From: an uncultured Gammaproteobacteria bacterium
GTDB lineage: Bacteria; Pseudomonadota; Gammaproteobacteria; Steroidobacterales; GCA-2729495
Assembly (NCBI GenBank): GCA_937921935.1
Contig: CAKZWQ010000051.1
Span: 1-36,891 of the forward strand
Reading direction: 5' to 3'
DNA: 36,891 nucleotides
Below, piece by piece: positions 16,048 to 25,302 of the stretch (within the stretch, counting starts at the first letter, position 1; every line of letters starts with the position of its first letter). The notes beneath the pieces are model-generated. The model ran no database searches, had not been told where the DNA came from, and saw only the letters and a list, made by a program, of their open reading frames with translations. Made by a program: the position numbers and the translations under genes.

Positions 16048-19000
16048 TCAACCAACCAGGCCGTTAAGAATTTCCAGCGCGCCGTCAAAATCATAGCCAT
16101 CCAGCTTCTGTTGCAGCCGACCGAATGCACTACGCTGCTCATCAGGCAACTCGTGGCTGGTAATTTTTGTCAGGACACTATCAGCATCTGCATCATAGGC
16201 TTCCAGTTTGGAGCGCAAATCAGCAATTAGATGAGCAAACTCATCCACTGATAATTCTGGCTGTTTGCTCTCTAACGCTGCCATGTTACTAACTGATGCA
16301 ATAGTAGCCACAACAGCATCCAGCTTCTGTTCCGTTTGTGCATACACATCGTTAAGATCATTAACACCGTCGCGGATATTCGCCTCCAAACGGGCTGCAA
16401 TCTCCTGTAACCTCGCAGCACCAATACTGCCAGCCACACCCTTCAGTGTATGGGCGCTGCGCTCGGCCGCTTCCCAATCATTGGCAGCAATCTGACCCTT
16501 TATTTCAGCAATCGCATTGCCCTGACTGTCAACAAATTTGGCCAGAATCTTCTGGTATAGCTGTACATTGCCTGCCACACGTTCGATGCCGGTTGCCGTG
16601 TCCAGATGCTCGCTGACTGGCAAAGCTGCAGAGGTCTCTGCTTGCACACCGGGCTCGGTCACTGCCACTGCCTCACCCAGTCCCGACCGCTGATGAATCC
16701 ACTGTTTAAGAGTGGCAAACAGCAACTTGGGGTCAATCGGTTTCGGCACATGATCGTTCATTCCTGCTTCCAACGATCGATCGCGGTCTTCCTTGGTTGC
16801 ATTTGCCGTCATTGCAACAATGGGCAAATCACTGAACTTATCTTGCGCCCGAATCCTGGCGGTCGCCGTAAAGCCATCCATCACTGGCATCTGTATATCC
16901 ATCAGCACACAATCATAGAGCTCGCCCGATTCAAGCTTACTGAGCGCTTCCTCTCCGTGATTGGCCACGTCGACACTAAAGCCAGCCTGCTGCAATAACT
17001 CAGTAGCGACCTGCTGATTTATTTCATTGTCTTCTACCAACAATATCCGCGCGCCCTGTATCGACTGATCGGCCGTCGCCAATGCGTCATCTGCGGTTTG
17101 TGTTTTGCGTCGTGCCTGACCAAAGCACTGCATGGCTGCATCAAACAGATGCGACGGACTAACTGGCTTGGTCAGGAAAACTTCGATGTTCTCGCCGCCC
17201 GGCTTCTCCGCCAACTCGCTACCGGCAAAAGCTGAAATCAGGACAATCTTCGGATCTTTAGCCAAATTTAATTCTGATTTGATCTTGGCGGCCACATCCA
17301 GACCATTCATGCCGGGCATCATCCAGTCCATAACAATAAACTGGACCGGGTCAGCAGCAGACTGGAGCAACTCGATCGCCTCTGCACCACTTTCGGCCTC
17401 CTGAACTGAGAATGTGATGGACTCGAGGTAAGTGCGGATGATTTCGCGCGAGATAGGGTTGTCGTCAACAACCAGCGCATGGGTGCCACGTAAATCAGGG
17501 GACGGCACGAAGTCCCTGTCTTCCTGGGGTTCGCCGACACCCAGTACTGCCGTAAAGCAGAATGCGCTGCCTTTGCCCGGTTCGCTCTCCACCCAGATTT
17601 CGCCGCCCATCATTTCGGATAACTGTTTCGAGATCGCCAGCCCGAGCCCGGTACCACCGTATTTACGTGTGGTTGATGTATCCGCCTGAGAGAAAGACTT
17701 AAACAGCCGACCCATCTGCTCTTCATTCATACCAATGCCAGAGTCCTCAACTGAGAACTGCAGCTTGACCTTATCGCCCAGGGACTCCTTTAACTCGACA
17801 CGGACAACCACCTGACCTTTTTCGGTAAATTTAACAGCGTTGTTGCACAAGTTAATGAGTATCTGCCCAAGCCGCAGCGGATCGCCCAGCAGATGGGCCG
17901 GCACATCGGCTGCACGTGCAAACAACAATTCCAGCCCTTTGGCCTGTGCCTTTACCATTGCTACCGTGCCGAGGTTATCCAGCACATCATCAATGGCGAA
18001 GTCTATTTCCTCCATATCCAGCTTGCCGGCTTCAATTTTGGAGAAATCGAGGATGTCATTGATGATGCCTAGCAACGAATCAGCTGACCGTTTTACTTTC
18101 GTTAGATAGTCCTTCTGCTTTGGCTGCAATTCTGTGCGCAGGCACAGATCACTGAGGCCGATAATTGCATTCATCGGTGTGCGAATTTCGTGGCTCATGT
18201 TGGCCAGAAAATCACTCTTCGCCTGGTTCGCAGCTTCAGCCTGCTCTTTAGCATCGGCCAGCTCGATATTCGCCTTCTTTTCGCGTTCTTCCAGTTCTTT
18301 TTGTTCCGTGATATCGCGGATCAGTCCCAGAAAAAATATTTCGTCGCCTACTTCGACTTTGGTAACTTTCTCTTCGATCGGGAAAGGCTCACCGTTGCGC
18401 CGCATTCCGACCAACTCCCGGCTTTTATCAACAACAGATGACTCCCGGCCCGGATCATAACGACCAAGAAGCTCGTCATGCCTGACCGCATATTCCTGAG
18501 GCATCAATCGACTTATGTTTTGACCAACAATTTCCTCAGCACTAAAGCCAAACATCTCTTCGGCGGATTTGCTAAACATCTGCACGATGCCTGCCTTATC
18601 GATTGTGATAATGGCATCCGGGCTGGCCTGCACAATACTGGTGACCCGCACCTCGCTTGCCTCACTTTGTTTCAGCGCTACATCGAGCTCTGCTGTGCGT
18701 TCCTGCACCTTGACTTCCAGTTGACCCTTTTGTTGCTCGATCTCTGCAATAGTGCTGCGGAGCTGCCGGCGCATTTGTTCAAAGTTTTCTGCCAGATCAC
18801 CGATTTCATCGCTGCTGCTTTTGGCTACCTTTTCATCCAGCTTACCGGCAGCCAACGATTTAGCGGCATCGGCAAGTGTGCGCACCGGTTGCGTTATCGA
18901 GCGGGCAAACCAACTGGCAATAACAACCCCGGCCAACAGCAATGCCGCACTTAGCAACAGCAGGCGATTACGTAACCGGTCAACAGGCGCAAGCGCCTCC

Positions 19001-20223
19001 GCCTTGGCTATTTCACTAACGATTGCCCAGTTAAGGCCTTCAATATCCAGAGGCCGGTATGCCGCCAACACGTCGATACCAAGCCAGGAGCTGACGATGC
19101 CCGCGCCCGCTTCACCTCCCAGCGCCGCCTGGCTGGCCGCCGATTTGACCGGCTGCAAACCTATCGGATCTTTCCTCTCCACGATGCGCTCGATGACGCT
19201 GTCAGCCAATCCGGCTGCCTGCATCGCAACTGCAAATCTCGCCGGGTCTTCAAGCAGAACGCGGGACTGACTGCGGGCTGTTTGGTCAGCGCCTACCAGG
19301 TAGGACTCACCGGTTATGCCCATACCGACGGATGCCCAGTTGCCTTGACTTGTCATTACATCGTTGATGCGACCAACGGGCATCTGGAATATCAGGACAC
19401 CGACTTGTTCAGTGCCGTCAAAAATCGGCGATGCAATAAATGACGCCTGCGCGTCATAGGAAGGACCATACGGCCTGAAGTCTTCGATAAAGATTTCGTT
19501 CGGACTCCCGGCCTCGCGGGCCTGCCGGAACACGCTGGCAAAGTTGGTATCTTTGTACGGCCCGGTTAGCAGACTCGTGCCAAAATCGATTTCCTTGAAT
19601 ACGCTGTAAACAATATGACCGGTAGCGTTTTCGACAAGAAAAATATCGTAGTAACCGAATTCCTCAAGAAAACTGCGGATGGCCGGATGATAAAGCTGAT
19701 GAGTTGCACTATAAGATGAGTAGTCCGTCGCGCTATCCAGCAGATGTTTACTGCCGGTAGGGTTGTCGTTATCTGCAATAAAGAAGTACTGCAACAGGCG
19801 CGCGGAAGCATCCGGCGGCCAATAATCCTGCACCGATGCGGGCATCTCCCTGCGTGGATTGAGCCTGGGCAGAAATTCGCTTTCGTAGTACTGCTCAACC
19901 TGAGCATCGAATTTGCCAAACTCACTGCTGCGATCTGCCAATTCAGCCCGGATACTGCCAAACGCGCCGGTAAAAGCCCTAACCGCATCGATAACCATAC
20001 GGTCCTGCGAAAAGGTGCGGATCTGACCGGATATCTGGCGGGCATAGTCTTCGATCTGGCCGGCCTTGAGTTCACTGATCGACGTGAGTTTGGACAGCTT
20101 CTCTTGCTCCAGCGTTTCACGAAGGATGACGTAAGACACCGTGCCGCTAATCACCACAGCAACGATCGTGATCGCTGCCGCAACTGTGGCAATTTTCGGG
20201 CCAATTTTTAATCCGGCTAGCAT
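16048..20223 (-). CDS. Hybrid sensor histidine kinase (Cache-HAMP-PAS-HisKA-HATPase-REC-REC-Hpt)
   Basis: 1391 residues. Layout: TM1 ~10-33, a large periplasmic Cache-like sensor ~36-415, TM2 ~421-440, HAMP ~441-495, coiled coil, PAS ~525-640, HisKA with His678 in [14 protein letters not shown], HATPase with N-box [15 protein letters not shown] and G-boxes VEDSGIGM and [13 protein letters not shown]1 with Asp966 ([11 protein letters not shown]), REC2 with Asp1109 ([12 protein letters not shown]), Hpt with His1258 ([13 protein letters not shown]) and a helical tail. All phosphorelay residues are present, so it can pass phosphate His-Asp-His on its own. It follows a periplasmic binding protein gene by 64 bases and precedes an HsbR-like regulator, suggesting that it links ligand capture outside to partner switching inside. 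The REC pair resembles BarA/RetS/LadS-class kinases. Confidence 0.96.
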   Translation of the reverse strand: MLAGLKIGPKIATVAAAITIVAVVISGTVSYVILRETLEQEKLSKLTSISELKAGQIEDYARQISGQIRTFSQDRMVIDAVRAFTGAFGSIRAELADRSSEFGKFDAQVEQYYESEFLPRLNPRREMPASVQDYWPPDASARLLQYFFIADNDNPTGSKHLLDSATDYSSYSATHQLYHPAIRSFLEEFGYYDIFLVENATGHIVYSVFKEIDFGTSLLTGPYKDTNFASVFRQAREAGSPNEIFIEDFRPYGPSYDAQASFIASPIFDGTEQVGVLIFQMPVGRINDVMTSQGNWASVGMGITGESYLVGADQTARSQSRVLLEDPARFAVAMQAAGLADSVIERIVERKDPIGLQPVKSAASQAALGGEAGAGIVSSWLGIDVLAAYRPLDIEGLNWAIVSEIAKAEALAPVDRLRNRLLLLSAALLLAGVVIASWFARSITQPVRTLADAAKSLAAGKLDEKVAKSSSDEIGDLAENFEQMRRQLRSTIAEIEQQKGQLEVKVQERTAELDVALKQSEASEVRVTSIVQASPDAIITIDKAGIVQMFSKSAEEMFGFSAEEIVGQNISRLMPQEYAVRHDELLGRYDPGRESSVVDKSRELVGMRRNGEPFPIEEKVTKVEVGDEIFFLGLIRDITEQKELEEREKKANIELADAKEQAEAANQAKSDFLANMSHEIRTPMNAIIGLSDLCLRTELQPKQKDYLTKVKRSADSLLGIINDILDFSKIEAGKLDMEEIDFAIDDVLDNLGTVAMVKAQAKGLELLFARAADVPAHLLGDPLRLGQILINLCNNAVKFTEKGQVVVRVELKESLGDKVKLQFSVEDSGIGMNEEQMGRLFKSFSQADTSTTRKYGGTGLGLAISKQLSEMMGGEIWVESEPGKGSAFCFTAVLGVGEPQEDRDFVPSPDLRGTHALVVDDNPISREIIRTYLESITFSVQEAESGAEAIELLQSAADPVQFIVMDWMMPGMNGLDVAAKIKSELNLAKDPKIVLISAFAGSELAEKPGGENIEVFLTKPVSPSHLFDAAMQCFGQARRKTQTADDALATADQSIQGARILLVEDNEINQQVATELLQQAGFSVDVANHGEEALSKLESGELYDCVLMDIQMPVMDGFTATARIRAQDKFSDLPIVAMTANATKEDRDRSLEAGMNDHVPKPIDPKLLFATLKQWIHQRSGLGEAVAVTEPGVQAETSAALPVSEHLDTATGIERVAGNVQLYQKILAKFVDSQGNAIAEIKGQIAANDWEAAERSAHTLKGVAGSIGAARLQEIAARLEANIRDGVNDLNDVYAQTEQKLDAVVATIASVSNMAALESKQPELSVDEFAHLIADLRSKLEAYDADADSVLTKITSHELPDEQRSAFGRLQQKLDGYDFDGALEILNGLVG

Positions 20224-20287
20224 TTCAATTGTATCTCTATTCGTATTACACCCAGGGTCGGGGTTTCACATTCAAACAGCAGTCTAG

Positions 20288-21500
20288 TCAATTGTACTCC
20301 GACCAAGGCTGTGCAACTATGACGGGGGTTTTCGACACAATGGCTAACTCACCACCACGTGTTATACGTGCAATCAGCGCCTGCTTGTCGACATGATTGT
20401 TCTCACGTATCTGGACCACTTCGCCATTCAGGTTCTTTTCCTGCAGGCCCGTTAGCACCGCACGCACAGCGGCAGGTTCAGCCGTACCTGCTTTTTCAAC
20501 CGCGCGCACCCACAACCGAAAGCCCAGCAGATGTGCCTCCATCGGGTCACTGGTGACGGCTGAACTGTGGCCACTATACCGGCGCCACCGCGAGATAAAT
20601 TCTCTATTTGCTGCGCTATCAGCAGTCATGAAGTAACCCCAGGTAGCCATATGCCCGGCCAGCGCTGACGAATCCAGTCCGGCGAGCTCCTGCTCGCCTA
20701 TCGAGAACGCCATCACCGGCAAGTCGCGTGCCTCAACCATCTGCTCCTGCAATTCTTGGTAAAAACCTATATTCGCATCGCCATTAATGGACGATACGAT
20801 CGCAGTCTCCCCCCCCCTGGGCAGCAAAACGCCGGAAGCGCTCTACCGGCTGTTGCCAGTCCTGATAACCGAAGGGCGTGTAATGCAGGAGAATATCTTC
20901 CTCGGGCACACCCAGAGAAGTCAGGTAAGCCATCAGAATTCGGTTTACCGTGCGCGGGTATACGTAGTCTGTGCCCGCGAGGATCCAACGCTCGACGCCA
21001 TTCGAGCGCAGATAATCCACCGCCGGAATAGCCTGTTGGTTAGGAGTTGCACCGGTATAAATAATGTTCGGCGATGACTCCTGCCCCTCGTACTGCACCG
21101 GGTAAAACAACAAACCTTCGAGTTCTTCGACAACTGGAAGCACCGCTTTACGGGACGCCGATGTCCAACAACCGAATATAACAGCAACATCATCCTGCTC
21201 TAGCATGCGGCGAGCCTGTTGAGCATATAGACCCCAGTTTGAAGCCGGATCGTAGACTACAGGTTCAAGTTGACGCCCAAGCACACCGCCGCGAGCGTTC
21301 TGCTCCTCGATCAGCATTAACATCGTGTCACGTAAGGCGGTTTCGCTGATAGACATGGTGCCAGTTGCAGAATGCAATATACCGATCCTGATCGGTTCTT
21401 CCGCATGCGCGGAAAACGCAAATGCAGCGATTAACAAAAACGCGAACGGCTTGGCGAAGAATTTTGATAGGAGACTAGACAAAGGCAGAAGGCGAGACAT
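20288..21500 (-). pseudogene. UrtA-like periplasmic binding protein, frameshifted at a G9 run
   Basis: Two minus-strand reading frames together form one ~400-residue substrate-binding protein of the urea/short-chain amide type. The N-terminal half has a signal peptide (FAFLLIAAFAFSAHA) followed by RIGILHSATGTMSISET, DPASNWGLYAQQARRML, VIFGCWTSASRKAVLPV and LLFYPVQYEGQESSPNIIYT. The C-terminal half continues with GETAIVSSINGDANIGFYQE and VMAFSIGEQELAGLD. The frames part at nine consecutive G (C9 on the plus strand, 20809-20817); eight G would restore one open frame. This may be a real inactivation, a phase-variable tract or a read error. No permease or ATPase genes are nearby, while a hybrid kinase follows by 64 bases, so a ligand-sensing role is more likely than transport. 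The start is uncertain: ATG 21500 heads the signal peptide; TTG 21533 with GGAGG, or ATG 21578, are alternatives. Confidence 0.85.
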
Positions 21501-21567
21501 ATGGCAGGTTGCATGGAACACGAATCTAAGCAATATGCCTCCACTATTTCCAATATTAAGATAAGCT

Positions 21568-21882
21568 TCACGATCCATGATGTGAAATTAGACTCGCAAG
21601 CTTTTCTTTTAGCCCCTTCAAGCCGTCCTGTATTGAGTGCCGATGATGATCATGCAGCTTGTTGTACTCATCTAGCTCGGCTTCTACTTCATTAACATGT
21701 TGTTGCAACCTGTCTCTGGCCGCGATCAGCTTGGCGCGTTCTCCCTTATATACTTCTGCTTTCGCATCATTCTGATTTTTCTTGGCGTCCTCATACAAGG
21801 AGTCCATCGGCAAAAGACTAGCCTCAACCCCTAGCAACTCTCGCTTCACTTCAATCAAATAACCGTCTTCTTCAGGCTTCAT
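21568..21882 (-). CDS. Small coiled-coil protein of unknown function
   Basis: 104 residues from ATG 21882, chosen because a very strong ribosome site (GAGGAGGAG, five bases away) precedes it; an upstream Met at 21936 has none. The protein is charged and helical, with a long heptad-like stretch from about residue 28 to 98 (EDAKKNQNDAKAEVYK ... DRLQQHVNEVEAELDEYN), and has no signal peptide or membrane segment. Its end runs 11 bases past an in-frame ATG of the downstream binding-protein gene, so it is probably the first gene of the element A signalling operon. I do not recognise the family. Confidence 0.72.
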   Translation of the reverse strand: MKPEEDGYLIEVKRELLGVEASLLPMDSLYEDAKKNQNDAKAEVYKGERAKLIAARDRLQQHVNEVEAELDEYNKLHDHHRHSIQDGLKGLKEKLASLISHHGS

Positions 21883-22217
21883 CTGACTCCTCCTCAGCGG
21901 GTCACAGATTGGGGCGCGACCCAAATTACTGAGCACCGCGATATATAATCTATAACTTAATATTCATTATATGGTTTCAACTAAGCCAATCCCAAACTAC
22001 TGGCTCAGATTGAGAGCGGCAAAAGCCATATGAGTAGATAACTAGCAATCTCCGGGAAGCCGCTGTGCAACCGGGGACCAGTTAATGCAGGCGGGTCAAG
22101 TGCGCGGATTTCAAAGAACCTGTAGCGTACAACTAGTTGGACAGCTTGAACTGGACACTGATAATTCGTCCAATTAATTGGACAACTGAAACCGGATATT
22201 GATTCGATGGCTCACTC
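21883..22217. other. Intergenic region with palindrome and imperfect direct repeats
   Basis: AT-rich sequence at about 21940-21980, upstream of the coiled-coil gene, is a likely place for the operon promoter on the minus strand, although no clear box pair stands out. Further right, 22137-22205 holds two imperfect direct repeats (22137-22167 and 22178-22205, both starting TTGGACA) and a perfect 16-bp palindrome GTCCAATTAATTGGAC at 22168-22183. No coding region is visible. Confidence 0.45.
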
Positions 22218-22505
22218 CTACACAAGGTCTGCATATAGCTTCTCCCTACCCCATTGAGCTTTGACAGCATCTTCTATAACTGGCCCAAGCCCCCACCCAT
22301 AAGTTTCCTGAGAACCCGGCTCGAAACCAGACAGCCTCAATAGATCTAATGCCGCTTTTCGACGAACTCCAGGATTCGGCGAGTCTGAGGCTATTTCGAG
22401 CAGCACATCTACTGCCACTGACGCTATTGACTGAATCTTTCTAGTAGCAGCCTCGAGGGCCTCCTGCCGCAGCTTATTGAATTCGGTTAATGGCCTAGGC
22501 TTCAT
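22218..22505 (-). CDS. Small hypothetical helical protein
   Basis: 95 residues if begun at ATG 22505. The frame is open further upstream to 22622, but that part is antisense to the integrase remnant and is probably not coding, so the shorter start is preferred; no good ribosome site is visible at either. The protein is helical, with a HEAT-like segment SPNPGVRRKAALDLLRLSGF, and ends in GWGLGPVIEDAVKAQWGREKLYADLV. This loosely resembles small proteins found near phage or mobile genes, but no family is assigned. Confidence 0.5.
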   Translation of the reverse strand: MKPRPLTEFNKLRQEALEAATRKIQSIASVAVDVLLEIASDSPNPGVRRKAALDLLRLSGFEPGSQETYGWGLGPVIEDAVKAQWGREKLYADLV

Positions 22506-22553
22506 AATCTCAGTCAATGGCCTAATCGGGATCGAACGAACCTGCGTGCATAG

Positions 22554-23006
22554 CTCACCGTAGAAGCGATTCGCGATACCACGGTATTTGTGATCCCAAA
22601 ACAGAATGTCAAAAACAAACAAGAACGCCTTGTCGTACTAAACGACATCGCGCGTGGTGTGATTTACAGTCGGCGCGGGACGCACCCGACCCACGTGTTC
22701 AACTAACGCGGTCAACCGGTCGCCCGCATGCTCAATTCCTCCTGGAAGCGAGCGCGGCAACAGAACGGTCTACCGAACCTGCGCGTGCGCGATCTCAAAC
22801 ACACGTTCGGTCGGCGTCTACGTGCTGCGGGCGTGAGTTTTGAAGATCGACAAGACCTGTTGGGGCACAAGAGTGGCCGGATCACGACTCACTACAGTGC
22901 AGCGGAACTAAGCAATTTGCTGGTTGCTGCCAACCGTGTGGTGTCCTCCCGAAAAACTCCCGAACTCACGGTCTTGAACTTGCAGAGGGGAAAGCTAAGC
23001 GCTTGA
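22554..23006 (+). pseudogene. Tyrosine recombinase (integrase) C-terminal remnant of element A
   Basis: From about 22554 the plus strand reads LTVEAIRDTTVFVIP, then KNKQERLVVLNDIARGVI, then a TAA at 22704-22706 where the family usually has an aromatic residue, then in the same frame ARMLNSSWKRAR, LRVRDLKHTFGRRLRAAGVS, FEDRQDLLGHKSGRITTHYS. This contains the catalytic HxxR, the LLGH histidine and the HY tyrosine of phage-type integrases. A TAG at 22551-22553 and loss of the N-terminal DNA-binding and core-binding domains also show that it is dead. It ends 6 bases before the tRNA-Met gene and points at it, as an integrase beside its own attachment site would. Confidence 0.9.
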
Positions 23007-23012
23007 TTAGAT

Positions 23013-23089
23013 TGGTGGTGATGGGTGGACTTGAACCACCGACCTCAGCATTATGAGTGCCGCGCTCTAACCAGCTGAGCTACATCACC
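23013..23089 (-). tRNA. tRNA-Met (anticodon CAU), integration target
   Basis: 77 bases form a complete cloverleaf: acceptor stem GGTGATG/CATCACC, D arm, anticodon loop CTCATAA with CAU at 23053-23055, T loop TTCAAGT and an encoded CCA end. It looks like elongator Met; a lysidine-modified tRNA-Ile2 also has a CAU anticodon in the gene and cannot be fully excluded. It lies on the ychF side of the core block, a known place for this tRNA in pseudomonads. Its 3' half is duplicated at 9551-9595 and 2267-2307. Confidence 0.97.
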
Positions 23090-23142
23090 TTATCGGGAGG
23101 ACGCGCATTCTCGGCGGGCAGCCCGGGGCTGTCAAGGCAGCC

Positions 23143-23811
23143 CTAGAGCTGGGCGGGCTTTACCGGCTTGCCCTCGACGTCGTAGGCCCGGGCGTCATCC
23201 ACGGCGGTAAACACTTTGCGCACGGTCTGGTCGCTGGACAGCACCTGGTGGACCAGGTCTCCCAGGTCGAAGACATTGATGCGCCCGGACACGTTGGGAT
23301 TTTCCACCAGCACGGGCTGGCCCCGGCTGGCGCGGCGCATCATGCCGCCGGGGCGAATCACGGTCCAGTCCAGCTCTGTGGCAAACAATTGTTTCTCGGC
23401 CCAGTTCTTTGCCCGGATGGCTTTGCCGATAAAAGCCTTCACAAAAGGATCCACCGCAGGCGAGCTGTCGCCGCAGCCGATAGAGGTCAGCATGACGAAA
23501 CGTCGCAGACCAAATTCCCGGGCGGCATCGATGACATTGATGTTGCCCTGGCTGTTCAGTGCCGGCGTGCCACCGAGCATGCACACGACCGCGGGCTGCT
23601 CGTGAGCGTATTCTGAAACGATGCGATCCACGGCTTTGCGACTGGTGGGATCACCGACGACGATCTCGCATTTCAGCTTGACCAGGAGCATCGGATCGGC
23701 GCGTTCGCGTACGACGGCAATGACACGTCTATCTTCGCGCCGCAGCAACTGGGACAACCGGTATCCGGTATCCGTATCAGCGCAGAAGATCAGAACGGGT
23801 TGCTTGTGCAT
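23143..23811 (-). CDS. NAD(P)-binding atypical SDR (NmrA-like)
   Basis: 222 residues with a Rossmann fold: VLIFCADTDTGYRLSQLLRR at the N terminus (nucleotide loop, with ADTDTG in place of a perfect GxxGxxG), VVGDPTSRKAVDRIV, GNINVIDAAREFGLRRFVMLTSIG, and ELDWTVIRPGGMMRR late in the chain. This is the pattern of short atypical SDRs such as NmrA/YwnB/HSCARG-like proteins, which sense or use NAD(P)H; no catalytic YxxxK is evident, so the reaction is unknown. It lies on the minus strand between the beta-barrel gene and the tRNA. Confidence 0.82.
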   Translation of the reverse strand: MHKQPVLIFCADTDTGYRLSQLLRREDRRVIAVVRERADPMLLVKLKCEIVVGDPTSRKAVDRIVSEYAHEQPAVVCMLGGTPALNSQGNINVIDAAREFGLRRFVMLTSIGCGDSSPAVDPFVKAFIGKAIRAKNWAEKQLFATELDWTVIRPGGMMRRASRGQPVLVENPNVSGRINVFDLGDLVHQVLSSDQTVRKVFTAVDDARAYDVEGKPVKPAQL

Positions 23812-23904
23812 GGCGACTCCAAGGCCATGCTAACACCCGACCAGGGGCCGAAACGGACGCAGCGATACCGCCGGTCTCAACCGCCACGAGGCGGCCAGGC
23901 CCGG

Positions 23905-25302
23905 TCAGGAGCCGAAATCCAGGACCCCGCCAACCAGCAGGGAGGCGTCGGGTTTCAATAGACGCTGGCGGCCGTCGGCGAAGTCCACGCGTTTGGAATC
24001 AAAAGGCAGCCAACCGCTCAGGCCTACCTGCACCCGGAGCCGCCAGGCCTGGTCGGCCGGCTGCAGCGCCGCGCGAATACCCGCCTCGCCCATAACCAGG
24101 GCGCTGCTTTCGGAGGTTTCCGGGGCATTAGACAGATCCAGCTCGCCGAAGACCTCTTCGCGCCGCCAGCCGGCGCCGACGGAACCATAAGCGGCCAACC
24201 AGCGCGGCATGAAACCGGGACGATCTTCCAGCTCCAGCCCCAGACCCAGCTGGACGATCTCCAGGTAGACGTCCGGGGAAGTCCCTTCTGACGGTTTGCC
24301 GTAACGCCCGTCGGCCATCAATCGCCAGCGGCTGCCCCAGTCGCAAGTGAACACGCGACAGACGGGGATGCGCCCCTGGGCCACAACCTGCGTGCGGGGC
24401 ACCGTGATAGCCACCGTGACACCCCGGCCATCGATATAACCTCGCTTGCTGACGTCGCCACCCATACCACTGAATATGCTGACGCGACCGAAGGCCTTGT
24501 CATCATCAAAACCCTGTACCGTCTCAACAAGAATCGGGCCGTAACGAACGCCCACATTGATATAGCCGCCTTCTTCGTTGTCGGCGGTCGCAGACTGAAC
24601 CTGGTCCTGGTCGTAGCCGCTGCGCCAGTCACCACGCAGCCCCAGCCAGGCATCGAAGCGGCCATTGTTCAGGGTCAGGTTGGCCGCGCCCGTGCCGTCC
24701 GTCTGCCCGTCACTCGTGGCGGCCGTGGCCCCGTTCAACCAGTAACCCCATCGCCAGGGGCTGTCCTGGTCATTGCCCCAGGGCAAGGGTCCGGCCTGAT
24801 CACCCCGGATCCAGCCCGCCAGGTCCGTGCGATCAGAGTCCACATAGGGCGACTCCACGATGCGATCGCTGGCGAGCTGGTGGAAGCCGTTCTGGATGCG
24901 GGAACCACCGAAATTATCCGTGCTGCGAAAGCCCGCGCCGATATCCAGGTTGGTCTGACGATTCTCTCCGCGCCGGCGGAACAGCCGGTAACCCAGAGAT
25001 GCGCTGACTTGATCAAGGCGACCATCGGGGTTCTCGTTGGCGTACTTGTCGAAAGTCAGAATGCTGTGGTCGGCGGCGAACAGCCAGCGATCGTCCAGGA
25101 CCAGGGCAACGCCGAATTGCTGGGTGCGAAAATCGTCCACGTGCTTGCCGCGGCCGAGGTTGTCGTTGGAGTTATAGAGCTCGGCTACGGGCTCCAGGCT
25201 TGGCAAACGCGGTGGCGGTACGCCGGGAATTTCACCGGCCAGCACTATGCCCGGTAAAGCGACCAGCAATACTGCACAGAGGATTTGCCTGAAGAGATTC
25301 AA
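23905..25302 (-). CDS. Exported beta-barrel-like protein of unknown function
   Basis: 465 residues with a clear signal peptide ([21 protein letters not shown]). The mature part alternates polar and aromatic residues over many short strands and ends with [13 protein letters not shown], a C-terminal pattern expected of outer-membrane beta-barrels apart from lacking a terminal aromatic residue. The beginning of the mature chain ([20 protein letters not shown]) faintly recalls LpxR-type lipid A deacylases, but the match is too weak to assign. Its start overlaps the end of ychF by 4 bases on the same strand, so it is probably cotranscribed with it. Confidence 0.72.
   Translation of the reverse strand: MNLFRQILCAVLLVALPGIVLAGEIPGVPPPRLPSLEPVAELYNSNDNLGRGKHVDDFRTQQFGVALVLDDRWLFAADHSILTFDKYANENPDGRLDQVSASLGYRLFRRRGENRQTNLDIGAGFRSTDNFGGSRIQNGFHQLASDRIVESPYVDSDRTDLAGWIRGDQAGPLPWGNDQDSPWRWGYWLNGATAATSDGQTDGTGAANLTLNNGRFDAWLGLRGDWRSGYDQDQVQSATADNEEGGYINVGVRYGPILVETVQGFDDDKAFGRVSIFSGMGGDVSKRGYIDGRGVTVAITVPRTQVVAQGRIPVCRVFTCDWGSRWRLMADGRYGKPSEGTSPDVYLEIVQLGLGLELEDRPGFMPRWLAAYGSVGAGWRREEVFGELDLSNAPETSESSALVMGEAGIRAALQPADQAWRLRVQVGLSGWLPFDSKRVDFADGRQRLLKPDASLLVGGVLDFGS

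Noticed and set aside
23905..25302. LpxR lipid A deacylase
   Set aside because: Only a vague N-terminal similarity is seen; the catalytic residue set could not be confirmed, so it is left as a beta-barrel-like protein.
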